Positions 44,838 to 51,883 of a DNA stretch of 64,000 nucleotides are shown here, in pieces. The stretch comes from Sphingobacteriaceae bacterium (GTDB lineage: Bacteria > Bacteroidota > Bacteroidia > B-17B0 > Aurantibacillaceae): assembly GCA_947453445.1 (NCBI GenBank), contig CANGGP010000007.1, forward strand, positions 1 to 64,000. The letters run 5' to 3'. The position numbers and the translations under genes were made by a program. The number at the start of each line of letters is the position of its first letter. Within the stretch, counting starts at the first letter, position 1. The notes beneath the pieces were generated by a model. That model was given only the letters and a program-made list of their open reading frames with translations. It had not been told where the DNA came from and made no database searches.

Positions 44838-45437
44838 ATGAAAAAACTCAGTTTATTGTTGGTTTTGGGCATTTTGTTTTCATCATGCGGCCACAAATTT
44901 TCATTGCAAAAAAGAAGATATCAAAAAGGATTTTATTTTACAGAGCACACAAGCAAACAGCATTCAGAAGCCAAGCAACAAGGCAAAATGCTGAGTTTTG
45001 AGAAAAGGAAATCTGAACCGCAAGCCAAGTCAAACGTGCCAACAACCGACAATTTGCGTGAGGAAACTTTAAACAATGTGTTACAGGTGAATGAAAATCC
45101 GAATAAAGTATTGCAAAGTGGGGTGAAGCCTGAACAATTTCTAAAAAGCAAAAATTCAAACAAACTATATCATCCGATGCAAGCCTTAAATGCAAAGGCA
45201 GTGAAGCAGTATAAGCACAAGCAAAATATTTTAAGGCAGTTGAACAAAAGGGATGGGAGAGATTTTTTAACCACCGTATACGTAGGTTACATCGTTGTGG
45301 CCTTAATCCTCCTGTTCATTAGCGCTGTGTCAACCTTAGGCTTAGCTCAAACATTAATTTTGATTGCACTAACCATACTTGGGATCATGATATTATATAT
45401 TATTGGTAAAATATTTATGTCACTTTTTGGGAGATAA
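44838..45437 (+). CDS. Putative lipoprotein with C-terminal membrane hairpin
   Basis: 199 residues. Lipobox LFSSC gives lipidation at C17. The middle (about 22-140) is charged, Lys/Gln-rich and probably disordered; residues about 145-195 hold two hydrophobic helices (YVGYIVVALILLFISAV and TLILIALTILGIMILYIIG), ending in a short basic tail. The combination of lipoprotein signal and C-terminal transmembrane hairpin is seen in a number of uncharacterised Bacteroidota proteins. No family name recognised. Confidence 0.68.
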   Translation: MKKLSLLLVLGILFSSCGHKFSLQKRRYQKGFYFTEHTSKQHSEAKQQGKMLSFEKRKSEPQAKSNVPTTDNLREETLNNVLQVNENPNKVLQSGVKPEQFLKSKNSNKLYHPMQALNAKAVKQYKHKQNILRQLNKRDGRDFLTTVYVGYIVVALILLFISAVSTLGLAQTLILIALTILGIMILYIIGKIFMSLFGR

Positions 45438-45743
45438 TTTTTCATCCTTTATTGTGTGCAATTTAATTAAAAGCCAAACAGGTCAATGGCATTGCATTTA
45501 AGCGTAAGATAGACCAAAGCTAGATTTCAATGAATCACTATCGCCTGAATGCTTTCATTGTTGTCGGGTAATCGTATTTTATTTTCACTTGTATTTGGGT
45601 TATCGGGCAGTTTGGTTTTAGCCATTCCATACATTACAAGATGCATGTTTTTGTGAAAATAAATCAAAGCAAATGAGGGTCATATTAAGAACATAAAAAA
45701 AGCCGCTAAACTTTAGCGGCTTTTTAATTTATTTGAAGGCTGA
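45438..45743. other. Intergenic region with a terminator, otherwise empty
   Basis: 306 bases between a rightward and a leftward gene end. Apart from the strong hairpin at 45695-45728 no gene, repeat or promoter was recognised. Confidence 0.5.
45695..45728 (-). terminator. Bidirectional terminator after the 45744 lipoprotein gene
   Basis: AAGCCGCTAAA and TTTAGCGGCTT form an 11-bp stem with a very small loop, flanked by A-run and T-run so it can act on both strands. It is 16 bases beyond the stop of the leftward gene at 45744. Confidence 0.85.
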
Positions 45744-46391
45744 TTAATCAGTTTTTAATTTGATACCATCAGCTTTACAAGTAACGGTTTCAATCCATGA
45801 TTTACCACCTTTACCTACAACAGTTTTTCTGTCGAAACGTACATTGATGAAATAATCAATATCCGGGTATTTTTCGATTAAGCCATAAAAAGCATAATCT
45901 CTGGCAGGATCAGCAGTAGCAACCACTGCGCTACCTGTATTTACTTTAAACTTAGAAAGTAAGTTGGCTAAAAATCCACCACCTGGTTTCTTAGCTGCGG
46001 TGCCTAAACCAACGCTTGCTGAAGAATAAATGGTATTGAAGATATCATTGTCGTACAATGTACCTGTAATGGCTTCACCATTGGCAGGTGCAAAATACAT
46101 TACTTCCGAAACTTCTGTTCTGGTAGTACGACCTTGTTTAATATTCGATGCATATGTACCGGAAAGAATTTTAGCTCTTTCTTTGGTTGCAGGATTAGGA
46201 GCACCAAAGGTACCACCAACGGTTGTTTCTGATTGTAAATTTCCAACCAAAGTAAAATCGTTGCGTGAAAGTGGTTTAAAGTGCAAAGACATGTATTTAA
46301 TGTCTTTTTGTAACGTTGTACTCGCGCTACCGCAAGACATCATCCAAAAGGCCGAAGCGGCAATGAATGAATAGGTTATTATTTTTTTCAT
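45744..46391 (-). CDS. Lipoprotein of unknown function, paralogue of the next upstream gene
   Basis: 215 residues from the ATG at 46391; the open frame from a TTG at 46415 adds eight residues before the signal. Lipobox WMMSC. The C-terminal section (about 165-215, FYGLIEKYPDIDYFINVRFD to a final VTCKADGIKLKTD) aligns with the C-terminus of the 46444-46884 product (YRLLDANPNFDYLTNIRIS to IVAKGITLNTEK), marking them as paralogues. The middle carries an extra about 70-residue segment. Function unknown; likely inner-leaflet outer-membrane lipoprotein. Followed by a strong terminator. Confidence 0.7.
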   Translation of the reverse strand: MKKIITYSFIAASAFWMMSCGSASTTLQKDIKYMSLHFKPLSRNDFTLVGNLQSETTVGGTFGAPNPATKERAKILSGTYASNIKQGRTTRTEVSEVMYFAPANGEAITGTLYDNDIFNTIYSSASVGLGTAAKKPGGGFLANLLSKFKVNTGSAVVATADPARDYAFYGLIEKYPDIDYFINVRFDRKTVVGKGGKSWIETVTCKADGIKLKTD

Positions 46392-46443
46392 TTTAAAATT
46401 TTTATGAGTTAACAATTATCTTAACTAAACAGAAAGACCTAGA

Positions 46444-46884
46444 TTATTTTTCAGTATTTAAAGTAATACCTTTTGCAACAATCTTGATTTTGGTGTTGTA
46501 CTTAGTATAAAGGAATAACCATTTTTTTGTGAACTCTTTAGAGATACGGATGTTGGTTAAGTAGTCGAAGTTAGGATTCGCATCCAACAAACGGTAAGCA
46601 GCAATTTTAGATTCTAAATCTAAATAATATCCACTTACAAATCCTTGGCGTAATTCGTTCTTTTGCTCACCAACAGCTTTAGCGCCACGTAAGCTACCAC
46701 CAAATGTAGACCAAGCTTTAATTTCTACTTCTGCACTCACATCCTTAGATAATTTGTAATCTGCACGTGTTACAGTCATACCAGGAAACGGTACCGAGTT
46801 TTTTGAATTTGATGAAATTTTACTTGTGCAAGATGCCAAGAAAAGTGCTGAAGCCGCACCTACTACTAATAATAACTTTTTCAT
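46444..46884 (-). CDS. Small lipoprotein of unknown function
   Basis: 146 residues. Lipobox FLASC at about 15-19. The body is a compact alpha/beta domain with VTRADYKLSKDVSAEVEIKAW near the N-terminus and NPNFDYLTNIRIS near the middle of the C-terminal half; the latter pattern is shared with the downstream paralogue. Members of this type (heterogeneous Bacteroidota lipoproteins with a TRxDYxLS motif) are not functionally described to my knowledge. A TATATTTG -7 box lies 41 bases before the ATG. Confidence 0.7.
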   Translation of the reverse strand: MKKLLLVVGAASALFLASCTSKISSNSKNSVPFPGMTVTRADYKLSKDVSAEVEIKAWSTFGGSLRGAKAVGEQKNELRQGFVSGYYLDLESKIAAYRLLDANPNFDYLTNIRISKEFTKKWLFLYTKYNTKIKIVAKGITLNTEK

Positions 46885-47199
46885 TGTTTTTTGTATTAAT
46901 TGTTAGATTAATTTTGAATTGCAAGCAAATATATAAGTATTATTCATATTAAAAAAAATATAAAATCAGGTTTTTGTAAAAGAAATACATTTACTCGTAG
47001 AACATTTGTCATGTTCTGTCTAAATTGTTATAATTCAATTTTTTGGGACACTCGAAGCATGAACAACCCCAAAAAATTAATGTTTGCATTGCAATCATTT
47101 AATCTGAAAGGGGTTCAATAGTGCGCAATTGACCACGATGAATGAATCGGGTAAAAAATTTAAAAGTGCTTTCGCGATTTTAAGAAATGACACATTATT
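46885..47199. other. Intergenic region with weak inverted repeats
   Basis: 315 bases. It contains the promoter box of the 46444-46884 gene, a short dyad GAACAT/ATGTTC near 46999-47015, and AATTTTTTGGG (47037-47047) inverted as CCCAAAAAATT (47068-47078). The last could be a weak bidirectional terminator for the dedA run. No gene seen. Confidence 0.45.
46926..46933 (-). promoter_or_regulatory. -7 box of the small lipoprotein gene
   Basis: TATATTTG on the minus strand, exact TAnnTTTG, 41 bases before the ATG at 46884; no -33 TTTG at the right place. Confidence 0.45.
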
Positions 47200-47829
47200 T
47201 TATTTCGCAGACCTGGCCTTAAGTGCCGATAAAATGATGGGAGCCACCGAAATAAAAATAATACCCAAACACACCAAATCAATGTGTTTACGAATAAATT
47301 CAACTTCACCCAGTAAATAACCGGCTGTGGTTAGGCTGCCAATCCACAAGGCGCCACCCAATAAATCGAAGCTTAAAAATTTACGGTAATTCATTTCACC
47401 AATACCTGCGGCAAATGGCGCAAAGGTTCTTACAAAAGGAACAAATCTGGCCATGATGATGGCTTTGGTGCCGTGCTTCTCGAAGAATTCATGCGTTTTA
47501 TCTAAATACTCGCGTTTTACCAAAGCCTTGCCCTTTAGTTTAAGATTAAAAATATTCACCCCAATTTTGCGACCAATCCAATAGTTACAATTATCGCCCA
47601 ATACAGCCGCAATAAATAACAGAATTAATAAATACGACATACTCAAATGCCCGGTTCTTGCAAATAAACCCGCAGTAAAAAGCAATGAATCGCCCGGTAA
47701 AAAAGGCATGGCCACCAATCCGGTTTCAATAAAAATTACCAAAAACAAAACCGTGTAAATGGTGCCCCCGTAATTGGCAAATAACCAGTCGAAATCTAAA
47801 TGTAAAATGTGTTGGAAAAGTTCTAACAT
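47200..47829 (-). CDS. DedA-family membrane protein
   Basis: 209 residues. The conserved DedA/SNARE-associated pattern is clear: FIETGLVAMPFLPGDSLLFTAG at about 35-56, GDNCNYWIGRKIG near 81-93, and FEKHGTKAIIMARFVPFVRTFAPFAAG near 116-142, with the arginines and the re-entrant helices of the family. Family knowledge: DedA proteins are proton-dependent flippases that recycle undecaprenyl phosphate or move phosphatidylethanolamine. It comes after the rhodanese gene with a 14-bp tandem repeat in between. Confidence 0.93.
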   Translation of the reverse strand: MLELFQHILHLDFDWLFANYGGTIYTVLFLVIFIETGLVAMPFLPGDSLLFTAGLFARTGHLSMSYLLILLFIAAVLGDNCNYWIGRKIGVNIFNLKLKGKALVKREYLDKTHEFFEKHGTKAIIMARFVPFVRTFAPFAAGIGEMNYRKFLSFDLLGGALWIGSLTTAGYLLGEVEFIRKHIDLVCLGIIFISVAPIILSALKARSAK

Positions 47830-47832
47830 GAT

Positions 47833-47881
47833 AAAAATTAAGAATTAAAAATTAAGAATTAAAAATTAAGAATTAAAAATT
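47833..47881. repeat. 14-bp tandem repeat between dedA and the rhodanese gene
   Basis: Three full units of AAAAATTAAGAATT plus seven bases of a fourth. Directly upstream of the dedA start, so it could affect its expression through length changes. Confidence 0.85.
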
Positions 47882-47885
47882 GGCA

Positions 47886-48188
47886 TTAGCCGCCAAACTC
47901 CTCTAAATAGGCCATAATGCCACCGTTCAAATTATACAAATTGGTATATCCCATTTGTGATTCAAGCGCCGCAATCACCGAAGCGCTGCGTTTACCGCTG
48001 CGGCAATGTACCACTACTTGTTTGTTTTTGTCGATTTCAGAAGCGCGTTCAAGGGCTTCTCCCATAGGTATTAAAAGACCATTGATGTTCACATCATCAT
48101 ATTCGTATTCTTCGCGCACATCAATCAATTGAAAGTCTGCCTTGGCATCCATCAATGCTTTTAATTCTTTTGCTGTAATTTCTTTCAT
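47886..48188 (-). CDS. Single rhodanese-domain protein
   Basis: 100 residues, one complete rhodanese fold. The catalytic loop is VVHCRSGKRSASVI with the Cys in CRSGKRS, about residue 61-67. It starts QLIDVREEYEYDD in the usual first motif. It would bind sulfane sulfur as a cysteine persulfide; the CRSGKR loop is common in GlpE/PspE-type. It follows comA by three bases, so a sulfur role in the same run is plausible but unproven. Confidence 0.9.
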   Translation of the reverse strand: MKEITAKELKALMDAKADFQLIDVREEYEYDDVNINGLLIPMGEALERASEIDKNKQVVVHCRSGKRSASVIAALESQMGYTNLYNLNGGIMAYLEEFGG

Positions 48189-48191
48189 TGT

Positions 48192-48980
48192 TTATTCGTA
48201 ACTGTGTTTAAAAGATTCAGGTAAAAACGTAAAAAAGGTATCGCCTCTTAAGCCTAAACGCAAGGTCTCTAAAGGAATCACATCATCAACGGCAATATTG
48301 CCAACATTCACATTGCTGCCAAACAATTTTAAAAAATATACTTGTTGACCTTTTTGTGGTGTTTCCCAGATAATATTTTCTGCCTTTACTTTGCTTACAA
48401 TACGGTTAATGAGTACGGTGTGCGCACTGCCATTCTTGTGAAAAATACCCACTGTGCCGCTTTCGCGAGCCTCGGCAATCACTTTGGTGGCACCTGCATC
48501 CAATTCTTTTTGCATCATGCTAATCCATCGTGCCGGATGAATAATAATGCCTTCTTCTTTGCTGCCAACTTCACTCAAAACCGTAAAATTTTTGGATAAG
48601 ATGTTGATGTACTCGCATTTTTTATCATGGTTTAACTCAATACTGCCATCGCTTACTTCAGCAGCATCCAGACCCAATTCTTGAATGTATTCAATGTATT
48701 GGGCAAATTGGTTGCGCACCACAAATGCTTCAAACAAGGTGCCGCCTACATACACTTTAATGCCCGCACTTTTGTATAAATTAATTTTTTCTTTTACGTT
48801 TTTCGAAATCACCGAGGTGCCAAATCCCAATTTCACAAAATCAACGTAATCGGCCGATGTGCTGATAAAATCTTCTGCTTGTCTTAAGCTAATGCCCTTA
48901 TCCATCACCATGGTCACACCATCTTTACGAGGTTTGGCGGTGCGAGTGGGTAGCGGGGAAAGTTTGATATGACTCAACAT
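48192..48980 (-). CDS. comA: Phosphosulfolactate synthase (ComA family)
   Basis: 262 residues, TIM-barrel enzyme adding sulfite to phosphoenolpyruvate to give (2R)-phospho-3-sulfolactate. Family stretches: RKDGVTMVMDKGISLRQAEDF near the N-terminus, DYVDFVKLGFGTSVI, AGIKVYVGGTLFEAFVV, DAAEVSDGSIEL, VLSEVGSKEEGIII and GATKVIAEARESGTVGIF. All residues of the substrate pocket that I know to be conserved (the K in DFVKLGFGT, E in AEVSDG, E in VLSEVG) are present. Situated between the TPR protein and the rhodanese gene with gaps of three bases each. ComB is at 19416. Confidence 0.9.
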   Translation of the reverse strand: MLSHIKLSPLPTRTAKPRKDGVTMVMDKGISLRQAEDFISTSADYVDFVKLGFGTSVISKNVKEKINLYKSAGIKVYVGGTLFEAFVVRNQFAQYIEYIQELGLDAAEVSDGSIELNHDKKCEYINILSKNFTVLSEVGSKEEGIIIHPARWISMMQKELDAGATKVIAEARESGTVGIFHKNGSAHTVLINRIVSKVKAENIIWETPQKGQQVYFLKLFGSNVNVGNIAVDDVIPLETLRLGLRGDTFFTFLPESFKHSYE

Positions 48981-48983
48981 AAT

Positions 48984-50396
48984 TTATTTTTTAAATGTAG
49001 AAATTAAATTTAAGATTTCTGAATCGTTGGCCAATACCGGTGCATATTCAAAAATCTCGGCGTGTTTGGTATAATCCATTTGCAAGGCCTGTTCAAAAAA
49101 CTCCATCGATTCTTTGCGTTTGTGACTGTCAATAAAAATCACACCTAAGCGATAATACAATTCGGCCACATCCGGAAATTTTTTAATGCCATCCAATAAG
49201 GTGTTGATGCACTCTTCCATATAACCGCTGTGGTGCAATAGTTTGGCGTAATCCAAGTAGGCATCGTAATCAGGGTAATCGAGTTCTATCACCCTTTGAA
49301 AGGCTAAGCCCGCCTCTTCAATAAAGCCCAATTTTTCTTGCACCTCCGCAAACACATACCAATACTCGGCTTCGTTGGGATTGATTTCAATTGCTTTTTT
49401 AACGTAATGTACACTTTCTGTTAATCGATTCAAAGCATCCAACACCACGCCAATTCCCAGCCAAGCATCGGCATTAGCGGGATCCAACTTCACACACTTG
49501 TTGTAATTCACAAGCGCTTCCTCATAACGGTCTAAATTTTCATAACACTCACCAATGTAATAATAAGTGGTTGGGTCGTGGTCTTCGTGTTTAAAAGTTT
49601 CACGATACACCTCAATGGCATCTTCGTAACGCTCTAATTGTGCCAATGAATTGGCTTTGTTAAAGTAAGCCGAACTAAATTGTTCGTTAATGGCAATGGC
49701 ATAATCGTAAGCCTGAATGGCTTTTTCAAACAAGCCCATACGGCTGTAACCCAAGCCCAAATTAAACCAGGCAAAATAACTGTATGGGTGGTTGTCAATA
49801 TAATCCTCAAAAAAAGCAATGGCTTCGTGCGACTTACCTGTTAAATCAAAACAAAGCGATAATTCATTCAGTGCCATTTCGTTTTTGGCATTTAATTTTA
49901 TGGCTTTTTTCAAATAATACAAGGCATCATCGGGCTTGTCTTCATTCAAAAATTCAATACCAAGCGCCACATACACCTCGTCCTTATTTTCCGCCAAAGG
50001 CAAAGCATTTTTAAAATTTTCAATGGCTTGTTCGCCCAATCCCATTTGACTGTAAATGTAACCACGGGCCATGTACAAATCAAAATTGTTGCGTTCAATT
50101 TGTTCAACTTCATTTAAAATGGTTAAAGCCTCGTGGGTGTAATGTTGACTCGATAAATACTGCGCGTATCGAATTTTAATGATGCTCGAAAAAGGGAAAC
50201 GCTCTAAGCCATAATCAATGGCTTTTTTGGCCAAATCATAATTGAGCCACTGCAAATAATAATCAATGATTTCTTCAATATCATCGGCATCAAAATAGTG
50301 CACCGTGCCGGTGTTTATCATGTCCTCGAATTGCTTTAAATGCTCTTCAAATTCTTTATCGTTCAGTCCGTCTGCTTCGTTATCAAACTCACTCAT
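48984..50396 (-). CDS. Tetratricopeptide-repeat protein
   Basis: 470 residues, no signal peptide. From about residue 40 to the end there are roughly twelve TPR units of 34 residues, e.g. AWFNLGLGYSRMGLFEKAIQAYDYAI and YYYIGECYENLDRYEEALVNYNKC. The N-terminus is acidic (DNEADGLNDKEFEE). Cytosolic scaffold for protein interaction. It is the first gene of the TPR-comA-rhodanese-dedA run; its partner is not known. No catalytic domain. Confidence 0.88.
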   Translation of the reverse strand: MSEFDNEADGLNDKEFEEHLKQFEDMINTGTVHYFDADDIEEIIDYYLQWLNYDLAKKAIDYGLERFPFSSIIKIRYAQYLSSQHYTHEALTILNEVEQIERNNFDLYMARGYIYSQMGLGEQAIENFKNALPLAENKDEVYVALGIEFLNEDKPDDALYYLKKAIKLNAKNEMALNELSLCFDLTGKSHEAIAFFEDYIDNHPYSYFAWFNLGLGYSRMGLFEKAIQAYDYAIAINEQFSSAYFNKANSLAQLERYEDAIEVYRETFKHEDHDPTTYYYIGECYENLDRYEEALVNYNKCVKLDPANADAWLGIGVVLDALNRLTESVHYVKKAIEINPNEAEYWYVFAEVQEKLGFIEEAGLAFQRVIELDYPDYDAYLDYAKLLHHSGYMEECINTLLDGIKKFPDVAELYYRLGVIFIDSHKRKESMEFFEQALQMDYTKHAEIFEYAPVLANDSEILNLISTFKK

Positions 50397-50797
50397 ACTC
50401 AGAAAATACTATTCTTTAAAATTACGGCAATAATTTCGGTAAAAAAGGTTGATTTTTTTAAAAAAAGTTATTATAAAATGGATGATTTTTTTGAGTTCTA
50501 ACTGTTTTTGGGGGCACCCCGTGAAGCAGAAAAACTCGAAACTCTCTGATTATTTTTCTGCTTCACGGGTCGGGCTGCGTAGTTTATCCCAACGAATGTA
50601 GGGAGGCTCCGCTGAACACAATCTGGCTAATTAAGCCACAGGCTTAATTCCCTGCTACAGTTTTTTGGCCGCAAAGAACGGGCGGCCAAAAGAACTACCC
50701 CTTCGCATCCCTTGCCCAAATATCCGTGCTTTGGCTTTATGATTTACTCGGCAAGTAAATTCATAGAATAGATTAATAGTAAAAAGAAATTAGGGGT
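50397..50797. other. Intergenic region carrying the structured element copy B
   Basis: 401 bases between the TPR gene start and the T9SS gene stop. The centre (50509-50715) is occupied by the structured element described separately. The remainder is AT-rich with no recognised gene. The promoter of the TPR run should lie at 50397-50460 but no clear TAnnTTTG was found. Confidence 0.5.
50509..50715 (+). repeat. Dispersed structured intergenic element, copy B (longest)
   Basis: Begins GGGGGCACCCC. CCCGTGAAGCAGAAAAA (50518-50534) pairs perfectly with its complement at 50553-50569 (17 bp). Then come GTCGGGCTGCGTAG and GGCTCCGCTGAAC, a hairpin TTAAGCC/GGCTTAA (50631-50647, loop ACA), a second hairpin TTTTGGCCG/CGGCCAAAA (50663-50691), and the end CCCTTCGCATCCCTTG. 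Copy A shares the start, the TAAGCC hairpin and the final TCCCT; copy C shares the CGGGAG/GGCTCCGC blocks and CTTTCGCATCC. Confidence 0.75.
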
Positions 50798-51694
50798 TTA
50801 ATTTTTACTCAAAATTATTTTTTCTGTCTTGATTACTGCACCATCCACCACCAAGGAATACAAATAAAGTCCGTTAGTATAATTTGAAGGCACATAAATA
50901 AAATCAAAATCACTTGTCACTTTATAGGTCTCAAGTAATTTGCCTTGCATGTCCTGCACCCTAATTTCAGCTGATTTATAATTTTTGGGTAAATCGTATT
51001 TTAATTTGATTTGATCGTTAACGGGGTTGGGGTAAAACAATGGTTCGCTATTATTATTGCCTTGGTATTCGGGGCGACCAATTGTGGTGCCGGTGGCGCT
51101 GCATTGGATGCAGGGGATTACACCAGGTAAATTGTATATTTCATAACGGTTAATTTGGGAAAATTGAGAACCGGTAACTTTAATGACTTTTAATTTTGTG
51201 CTTAAGCCGTCGAAAAACACATTGTCATAATTTGAGAAAACATTATTGCCGTTTGTTGAACTATTAGATACCCTTGAGCTTGAATCCTTATAAAAGATTT
51301 GGGTACCATTATCCTTAAAAATATAAGTTTTAGGTGGAAATGGGTTAACAGAAGAAGTATAGGTGTAAAGCACATATTCAATGTTGTTATCCAAATCGAA
51401 TAGATTATCTGACACGTAATTAACTTCAATATTTGGATTTGAACTTAATGCAATACTTGGTATTTGTATTGAGGAAAAGAGGGAATTATTCAAGTTGAAT
51501 ATTTTTATTGTTTTGGATGGACCATCAAGCAAAACATATTTGTAACCAAGACTTGTAAATTTGGTTAAGTACATAGGACTAGTACTAGCAGATGAATTTT
51601 GACTGACAGTGTAACTAGAATTTAGGCTAATTTGTGCATTGTTAAGCAGTGATGCAAAAATAAGTACGCTTGTGAATTTTAGTATTTTTTTCAT
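50798..51694 (-). CDS. Secreted protein with T9SS sorting domain
   Basis: 298 residues from the ATG at 51694, which begins a good signal peptide (MKKILKFTSVLIFASLLNNAQ); the longer frame from 51796 runs through a terminator and promoter. The central about 190 residues are a beta-rich domain with repeated aromatic/Asp pattern (YKYVLLDGPSKTIKIFNLN, NNVFSNYDNVFFDGLS) and no known motif. The C-terminal about 75 residues are a T9SS tail (FYPNPVNDQIKLKYD, VQDMQGKLLETYK, NGLYLYSLVVDG). Cargo for the type IX system. A TATATTTG box is 21 bases before the ATG. Confidence 0.82.
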   Translation of the reverse strand: MKKILKFTSVLIFASLLNNAQISLNSSYTVSQNSSASTSPMYLTKFTSLGYKYVLLDGPSKTIKIFNLNNSLFSSIQIPSIALSSNPNIEVNYVSDNLFDLDNNIEYVLYTYTSSVNPFPPKTYIFKDNGTQIFYKDSSSRVSNSSTNGNNVFSNYDNVFFDGLSTKLKVIKVTGSQFSQINRYEIYNLPGVIPCIQCSATGTTIGRPEYQGNNNSEPLFYPNPVNDQIKLKYDLPKNYKSAEIRVQDMQGKLLETYKVTSDFDFIYVPSNYTNGLYLYSLVVDGAVIKTEKIILSKN

Positions 51695-51715
51695 ATGGGT
51701 TGATTTAAGATTACA

Positions 51716-51723
51716 CAAATATA
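51716..51723 (-). promoter_or_regulatory. -7 box of the 50798-51694 T9SS gene
   Basis: TATATTTG on the minus strand, 21 bases before the ATG, directly after the acyl-CoA dehydrogenase terminator's T-run. Confidence 0.5.
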
Positions 51724-51758
51724 AAAAAATCCGCCCTTTTATGGAGCGGATTTTTTTA
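51724..51758 (-). terminator. Bidirectional terminator after acyl-CoA dehydrogenase
   Basis: AAAAAATCCGC and GCGGATTTTTT form a stem with a T-run on the minus strand that runs into the TATATTTG box of the next gene. It lies about 125 bases after the dehydrogenase stop, beyond a degenerate repeat. Confidence 0.75.
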
Positions 51759-51772
51759 CAATGGAATTTTGC

Positions 51773-51873
51773 GTCATTCTCAACTTCCCGAAACAAGTTC
51801 GGGACAATTGTTTCAGAATTGGTTCCTGAGTAAGTTTAAAACCTCAGAGATGCTGAAATAAATTCAGCATGAC
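51773..51873. repeat. Degenerate Bacteroidota intergenic repeat (GTCAT...ATGAC type)
   Basis: About 101 bases starting GTCATTCTCAACTTCCCG and ending CTGAAATAAATTCAGCATGAC. The ends are approximate inverted repeats; an internal hairpin CCCGAA/TTCGGG lies at 51787-51803, and TGTTTCAGAAT and ATGCTGAAAT are related halves. Similar GTCATGCTGAA...TTCAGCATGAC sequences are common between genes in many Bacteroidota. Confidence 0.6.
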
Positions 51874-51883
51874 TGTTTCAATT

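Noticed and set aside
47129-47320. Rightward 63-codon frame at the end of dedA
   Set aside because: Mostly antisense to dedA with no recognisable protein features.
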